DNA of 64,000 nt from Clostridia bacterium (GTDB taxonomy: Bacteria > Bacillota > Clostridia > Acetivibrionales > STF1-152), in NCBI GenBank assembly GCA_028280575.1, contig JANQLN010000134.1, positions 1-64,000 on the forward strand. The letters run 5' to 3'. The first letter of the stretch is position 1. Each line of letters begins with the position of its first letter. The notes beneath the pieces were generated by a model, which saw nothing but the letters and a program-made list of their open reading frames with translations, had not been told where the DNA came from and did no database searches. This document shows, one piece after another, positions 59,213 to 64,000 of the stretch. The position numbers and the translations under genes were made by a program.

Positions 59213-61654
59213 TTACACAAAAAACATGGAATCATCATTGTTTTTGTAAATAGGTTTAGATTTCTTATCATCTTTACCAAAACACACTGCTGTCTCAGCA
59301 TATTTATGAAGCTTCTTGTTTACCAGGTAATTTATACTGTTTTTTGGAAAATTACCGCTTTTGTTTCTTTTCCCTGATTTAATCCCTGTTAATATTTCGA
59401 TTCCTTCATCAATATCAGTTACCGTATATATGTGAAACCTTCCTGCCTTTACTGCATCAATTACTTCTTCAGACAAATTTAAATTCCTGACATTTTGATG
59501 GGGAATAATAACTCCCTGATTGCCGTTTAAACCCCTGTATTTACAGAGTTCAAAAAAGCCTTCAACCTTTTGGGTGACTCCCCCGATAGGTTGAATTTCA
59601 CCTTTTTGATTTACCGAGCCCGTAACTGCTATACCCTGATTTATAGGAATTTCGGCCAGACCTGACAATAAGGCATAAAGCTCTGCACTGGACGCACTGT
59701 CTCCATCTATGCCTCCATACGTTTGTTCAAAGGTCAGGCTGGCTGTTAAAGACAGAGGATATTCCTGTGCAAACTTTTGTCCCATATACCCGCTGAGTAT
59801 CAAAACTCCTTTTGAATGAGAGGTTCCGCTCATCTCTACTTCTCTTTCTATATTGACAATACCTTTTTCTCCTATATAGGTTGCAGCAGTTATCCTTGAC
59901 GGTTTACCAAAAAAATAATCTCCTGTATCCAATACTGAAAGCCCATTAATTTGTCCAACAACAAAGCCTGCCGTATCAATCATTATAGTCTTGTTATGCA
60001 TAAGCTCCTGAATTTTCTCATCATATTTGTTAGACCTGTTTACCTTTTCACTTATTGCCTTTGTAACATGAATACCTGTTACAATATTTTTATTGTCAAG
60101 TTCAGCCCAGGCACATGATTCAGCAAGTATTTCTGCAATTTCATTAAATCTGGTTGTAAGCTTTTCCTGGTTTCCTACAAGTCTTGAACTGTATTCCACA
60201 ACCTTTGAAACACCACTTTTATCAAAATGCAAGGAGCTTTCTCTCATACAAAAACCACTGATAAAATGGGCAAGCTGCATAATGCTTTCTTCGTTTCTGT
60301 CCATTTCATTGTCAAAATCCGACTTTATTTTAAAAAGCTTTTGGAAATCCTCATCATATTCCCGTAATATCCTGTATATATATTCATTACCAATTAAAAC
60401 AACCTTTAAGTCAACGGGTATCGGCTCAGGCTTTAAAGTGGAATAAGCAACAACTGAAAACTGTTCTCTCATGTTTCCTACATATATTTCCCGGGTCTTA
60501 AGTACTCTCTTAAGCGCATCCCATGATTGGAAACTGCTCAAAATATCCTTAGCTTGCAAAATAAGATATCCGCCATTTGCCTTATGTATAAGTCCCTCTT
60601 TTATCATCTTATAATTGGTTGTAAGTGTACCAAGCCCACTTTCATATTCAGTCTTTCCCACCAGGTCGAAATAGGTCGGATTAAAATCTATTATAACCGG
60701 AGCTCCTTTTGTAGTGCTGTTATCAACCAGGAGATTAACTCTGTACTTTTCAGTTACAGAGCTTTTGAATTCCATCCATGGAAAAATATTGGCTTTTTTG
60801 TCAACTTCACTATCTTCTTTAAATTCATCAAGATTTTCCAGGATATTTTCTTTCACATTATTAAAAAACCTGGTAACCTTTTCACTAAATTTGTATTTCT
60901 CAATCAATTCATCAAGTCTTCCACTTACCGCACTTAATATTATGCTTTTTTCCCAATCCGATATTTCCTTTTCCGTATCTTTATCTATGTTTTTAATCTT
61001 TCTTATAATATCCATAGTTTCGTTTTGGATATTTCTAGACCTTTCATTTATTTCCTTTTTCTTTTCTTCCTCAAGCTTTTCATAGTCTTTTTCACTCAGC
61101 TCTTTTCCCTCAATGATTGGTAAAAAGTATATACCTCCGTTAGATGTTTTTACCTTAAACCCCTGCTTTTCAGCATTCTGGTTAAGCATGCTCAGTAAAT
61201 CAGCTCTTTTGTTTTGATATTCTCTTATTTTTTCAGTTTTTTGCTTTTCATAATCCTCACTTTCAAAAACTTTAGGGATTATGGAATGAATTTCTTCAAT
61301 AAGTATGTCAGTGTCTTCCTTGAAAATCTTGCCTTTACCTGCCGGAAGATTTATCGCTGTCGGCTCGTTATGCTTTTCAAAGTTATTCACATAACACCAG
61401 TCATCAGGTGTCTTTTCATTTTTAGCCAGATTGCTTATATAATTTTTTGCATATGTTGTCTTTCCCGTACCGGTTGTACCAGACATATAAATGTTATATC
61501 CACGCATTTTTATTTTAAGACCGAACTCCATGGCCTTTTTTGCTCTTTCCTGACCAATGATTCCCTCAACCGAATTAAGTGCCGAAGTATCTCCAAATCC
61601 AAATATACCTGTATTACATTCATTTTTAAGCTTTTCATATCCCAATTTTGCCAT
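59213..61654 (-). CDS. Lon-family ATP-dependent protease (LonB/Lon-like)
   Basis: 813 residues. Walker A is GTTGTGKTT (59-67); a long coiled-coil-rich insertion (about 110-290) follows; the C-terminal Lon protease domain has catalytic S653 (GDSASSAE) and K696 (GVTQKVEGF). It lacks the N-terminal substrate domain of LonA. In Firmicutes this family (often annotated as ATP-binding protein of the Lon family) acts in protein quality control; specific substrates unknown. It follows the tsaE-tsaB-rimI genes on the same strand by 45 bp. Confidence 0.93.
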   Translation of the reverse strand: MAKLGYEKLKNECNTGIFGFGDTSALNSVEGIIGQERAKKAMEFGLKIKMRGYNIYMSGTTGTGKTTYAKNYISNLAKNEKTPDDWCYVNNFEKHNEPTAINLPAGKGKIFKEDTDILIEEIHSIIPKVFESEDYEKQKTEKIREYQNKRADLLSMLNQNAEKQGFKVKTSNGGIYFLPIIEGKELSEKDYEKLEEEKKKEINERSRNIQNETMDIIRKIKNIDKDTEKEISDWEKSIILSAVSGRLDELIEKYKFSEKVTRFFNNVKENILENLDEFKEDSEVDKKANIFPWMEFKSSVTEKYRVNLLVDNSTTKGAPVIIDFNPTYFDLVGKTEYESGLGTLTTNYKMIKEGLIHKANGGYLILQAKDILSSFQSWDALKRVLKTREIYVGNMREQFSVVAYSTLKPEPIPVDLKVVLIGNEYIYRILREYDEDFQKLFKIKSDFDNEMDRNEESIMQLAHFISGFCMRESSLHFDKSGVSKVVEYSSRLVGNQEKLTTRFNEIAEILAESCAWAELDNKNIVTGIHVTKAISEKVNRSNKYDEKIQELMHNKTIMIDTAGFVVGQINGLSVLDTGDYFFGKPSRITAATYIGEKGIVNIEREVEMSGTSHSKGVLILSGYMGQKFAQEYPLSLTASLTFEQTYGGIDGDSASSAELYALLSGLAEIPINQGIAVTGSVNQKGEIQPIGGVTQKVEGFFELCKYRGLNGNQGVIIPHQNVRNLNLSEEVIDAVKAGRFHIYTVTDIDEGIEILTGIKSGKRNKSGNFPKNSINYLVNKKLHKYAETAVCFGKDDKKSKPIYKNNDDSMFFV

Positions 61655-61699
61655 ATGTATCCAAGTCCCCTTTGCAATAATTTTTATATCTTATAATTA

Positions 61700-62155
61700 T
61701 TAGTAAATTTTATCCATTTTCCACATAATTATTGCATTTTCTCCATTATTGACATAATAGTTTTTTCTAATACCTACTTCCCTAAATCCGTATCCGGTAT
61801 AAAGGCTTATAGCACCTTTGTTGTTCTCTCTGACTTCAAGGGTCATTGATTTTATACCCATCACATTGGCTTTGCCAATTAGTGCATCCATCATTTTAGA
61901 GCCTATACCGGCTCTTCTATACTCAGGATGTACTGCAAAATTGGTTATATGCCCTTCGTCAAATATTTTCCACATACCTGCATAGCCCAAAGTATTATTA
62001 TGAGTAACGGCACAAATATAATGGGCAAACTTGTTGTTGCTTATTTCCTCAACAAAGGATTTTTTTGACCATGGTATGGCAAAGCTTAATCTTTCTATTA
62101 TCATTATGTCATTTATATGCTCAATACTCGTATCAACTATTTTAATACCTTCCAT
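61700..62155 (-). CDS. rimI: Ribosomal-protein-alanine N-acetyltransferase
   Basis: About 151 residues of the GNAT fold with the acetyl-CoA loop VHPEYRRAGIGSKMMDALI and the C-terminal LYTGYGFREVGIRKNYY typical of RimI. The ATG at 62155 overlaps the tsaB stop codon (TGATG). tsaB-rimI linkage is common in bacteria. Confidence 0.93.
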   Translation of the reverse strand: MEGIKIVDTSIEHINDIMIIERLSFAIPWSKKSFVEEISNNKFAHYICAVTHNNTLGYAGMWKIFDEGHITNFAVHPEYRRAGIGSKMMDALIGKANVMGIKSMTLEVRENNKGAISLYTGYGFREVGIRKNYYVNNGENAIIMWKMDKIY

Positions 62156-62871
62156 CAATTATCACCCGTATTCTCCGTGGGCTTTTCATATTCTCTTACT
62201 GCCTGGGGTTTTCTTAAATAAAATGGCAGCAGCTCAAAACTGCTTTCCAACTCGCCATTTTCAATCTTTATCCTTGCAAGCTGTGCAATAGACGAAGCAC
62301 GCTGCAAAGACAAATTTGCAGGTGCAAAATATGCCTTTTTACCTAACCTGTTCATAAAAAAGCTTTTGTACACGTTTAATGCATCTCCTGTAAATATAAC
62401 ATCCTCTTTATAAAAAGACAGCCTTTTAACCAATTCTTCTATATGCTCTCCCGAATACTCTCCAATATTCATAAGCTTATCCTTGTTCCATTTATAAAAG
62501 GATGTATAAACCTGATTATTTCTGGCATCCATAACAGGACATATTATTCCGCTGAAAGAAAACATATTATATGCGAGAGCATCCAGAGTAGGAATGCCTG
62601 CGACCGGCTTATCTGCTGCATATGCCATTGCTTTTACCACAGTTATGCCAATCCTCAAGCCGGTAAAAGAGCCAGGTCCGGTTGATACTGCAAACACATC
62701 CATATCCTGAGGCCCCATATTTAAATTACTAAGGAGGCTTTTTACCATTGGCATTAATTTTATTGAATGCTGTCTTCCGCTATTTATCATATACTCCCCT
62801 AAAACCTTGTCGTCTTCTACAACAGAAGCTCCAGCCACAGTGGAAGACGTATCCAATGCCAGTATCTTCAA
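62155..62871 (-). CDS. tsaB: tRNA threonylcarbamoyladenosine biosynthesis protein TsaB
   Basis: 238 residues of the ASKHA fold; LALDTSSTVAGASVV at the N-terminus and STGPGSFTGLRIG near 65-77 are the family signature. TsaB is the non-catalytic partner of TsaD in making t6A37 of tRNAs. The start is TTG 62871 after GGGAGGG. It lies between tsaE and rimI. Confidence 0.95.
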   Translation of the reverse strand: MKILALDTSSTVAGASVVEDDKVLGEYMINSGRQHSIKLMPMVKSLLSNLNMGPQDMDVFAVSTGPGSFTGLRIGITVVKAMAYAADKPVAGIPTLDALAYNMFSFSGIICPVMDARNNQVYTSFYKWNKDKLMNIGEYSGEHIEELVKRLSFYKEDVIFTGDALNVYKSFFMNRLGKKAYFAPANLSLQRASSIAQLARIKIENGELESSFELLPFYLRKPQAVREYEKPTENTGDN

Positions 62872-62900
62872 CCCATTCCCTCCCGAATTACAAACTTTAT

Positions 62901-63347
62901 TTAAAGTATATCCTTATATCCTTCACCTGCGAAATCAATGCTAATTTTTCTTACATTGTCAGCCTGATTAAAATCCTTCTTTATTTCAATCCATATACAC
63001 TGTTGTGGCAGTGCACTTTTTACTACACTTGCCCATTCTATTACAATTATACCCTGCCTGTCCATATAATCTTCAAATCCAATTTCAAAAAGCTCTTCCG
63101 GGCCAGAGAGTCTGTAAGCATCAAAATGGAATAATGGAATCCGGCCATTATACTCATTTACAATAGTAAAAGTAGGGCTTGTTATATATCCATCAATGTC
63201 CAGTGCTTTCCCAATGCCCTTTGTCATTGAAGTCTTTCCTGCTCCAAGATCTCCTTCAAGGCATATGACTTCCCCTCCCTTTAATATTTGTCCAATCCTG
63301 TAACCCAGCTTTATTGTTTCATTTTCTGAACTAACAACTTTAAGCAT
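62901..63347 (-). CDS. tsaE: tRNA threonylcarbamoyladenosine biosynthesis ATPase TsaE
   Basis: 148 residues, P-loop GDLGAGKTSMTKGIG (about 35-49), then SPTFTIVNEY and FHFDAYRL, and IVIEWASVV further on, all usual in TsaE. It acts with TsaB and TsaD in t6A synthesis. Length is typical. Confidence 0.96.
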   Translation of the reverse strand: MLKVVSSENETIKLGYRIGQILKGGEVICLEGDLGAGKTSMTKGIGKALDIDGYITSPTFTIVNEYNGRIPLFHFDAYRLSGPEELFEIGFEDYMDRQGIIVIEWASVVKSALPQQCIWIEIKKDFNQADNVRKISIDFAGEGYKDIL

Positions 63348-63376
63348 TATCTCCTACCTTTTGAATTCTTCCGGAT

Positions 63377-64000
63377 TTATTTTGAATTAAAAACAACCTT
63401 TCCGCCTATTATGGTAGTTTTTATCTTTGTCCTTATATCAAGAGGATTTCCATCCATAATTATTATATCCCCATCTTTTCCTTTTTCAAGGCTTCCAACC
63501 CTGTTATCTATACCGGTAATTTCCGCAGCATTAATTGTTATGGCTTTAAGAGCTTCATTTTCATCCATTCCTTCACGAACAGCCATTGCGGCACAAAAGC
63601 TTAAGTACTGTATCGGTACACATGGATGATCGGTCATTATTGCTACTTTCACTCCTGCTCTTGATAATATTCCCGGAGTTTTTAAGCTCTGGTTTTTCAG
63701 CTCTATTTTACATCTGTCGGTAAGAAGCGGTCCAATTACCGCATGGATTCCTTCACTTAATAATATATCCTTGATCAGGTAGCCTTCAGTGCAGTGCTCG
63801 AGCGTTATTTTGAGATTGAACTCTTTGGCAAGCCTGATAGCCGTAATTATATCATCAGCTCTATGTGCGTGGGCTTTAAGGGGAATCTCCCTGTTTAAAA
63901 CCATTAATAAAGATTCCATTTTCATATCATAAACCGGTTTGTCATTCTTTTTCTTATCCTTATTATAATCTTCAAGCTTTAGCTTATACTCTTTAGCCCG
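63377..64000 (-). CDS. Amidohydrolase, 5' end beyond the window
   Basis: The frame stays open to the right edge, so the ATG at 63925 is internal. The visible 208 residues are the C-terminal half of an imidazolonepropionase-like amidohydrolase of about 385 residues. HAHRADDI supplies metal-binding histidines, LEHCTEG follows, then MTDHPCVP with the catalytic aspartate, and the C-terminal GSLEKGKDGDIIIMDGNPLD strand typical of the superfamily. Substrate unknown. It ends 30 bp before tsaE. Confidence 0.9.
   Translation of the reverse strand, partial: RAKEYKLKLEDYNKDKKKNDKPVYDMKMESLLMVLNREIPLKAHAHRADDIITAIRLAKEFNLKITLEHCTEGYLIKDILLSEGIHAVIGPLLTDRCKIELKNQSLKTPGILSRAGVKVAIMTDHPCVPIQYLSFCAAMAVREGMDENEALKAITINAAEITGIDNRVGSLEKGKDGDIIIMDGNPLDIRTKIKTTIIGGKVVFNSK

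Overview
The window is AT-rich, low-GC Gram-positive DNA. The gene content suggests an anaerobic, plant-fibre-degrading member of the Clostridia, near the cellulolytic Ruminiclostridium/Acetivibrio group. Reasons are a CIRCE-controlled groESL pair, strong Shine-Dalgarno sites, frequent TTG/GTG starts, a hisZ-dependent short HisG, two YesMN-type sensor/regulator pairs beside sugar ABC importers, a GH51 arabinofuranosidase and a GH1 beta-glucosidase. The genus is an inference from content, not from a search.

Layout. 1-178: right part of a repeat element cut by the window edge. 275-2423: groEL and groES with terminator, CIRCE operator and promoter. 2545-10678: histidine operon on the minus strand (hisZ-G-D-C-B-purC-H-F-IE) from a near-consensus promoter; purC sits inside it and hisA is missing. 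10981-14491: two-gene heterodimeric ABC exporter on the plus strand. 14545-24992: polysaccharide locus with an LplB/LplC/LplA-type importer, a secreted beta-helix protein, and a divergent sensor kinase and response regulator. Two promoters here share a long conserved motif. 25005-34865: second sugar locus with a UroD-like protein, MalG/MalF permeases, a lipoprotein, a YesMN pair, GH51 arabinofuranosidase and a divergent ArsR-like regulator. A complete 167-bp inverted-repeat element supplies the stop codon of the response regulator.

34887-46330: pcrA, MocR-type regulator with divergent EamA transporter, a small unknown protein, a ComEA-like protein, an acyl-CoA synthetase, and an operon of ECF sigma factor, anti-sigma factor and ABC-2 transporter. 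46551-53131: GH1 beta-glucosidase, DUF116 protein, PocR/AraC regulator, glutaredoxin-like protein with a CsoR/CstR-like operator in its promoter, S41 peptidase, a small unknown protein and a lone UDP-glucose-dehydrogenase-like Rossmann domain. 53208-58998: RsmF-type methyltransferase, tRNA-Glu(CTC), then the acn-gntR-citZ operon with GntR-type palindromes at its promoter. 59213-64000: Lon-like protease, rimI, tsaB, tsaE and an amidohydrolase that runs off the right edge.

How the parts fit. The two sensor/regulator loci look like oligosaccharide sensing and uptake systems fed by secreted or cytoplasmic glycan-active enzymes. The his/pur mix links AICAR released by HisF-HisH to purine synthesis. 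The citrate synthase/aconitase operon is the oxidative arm leading to 2-oxoglutarate. No CRISPR array, prophage or transposase gene was seen. The least explained signals are the two non-coding repeat families, the GC-rich block at 20933-21110, and the shared promoter motif at 18255-18317 and 20809-20870.
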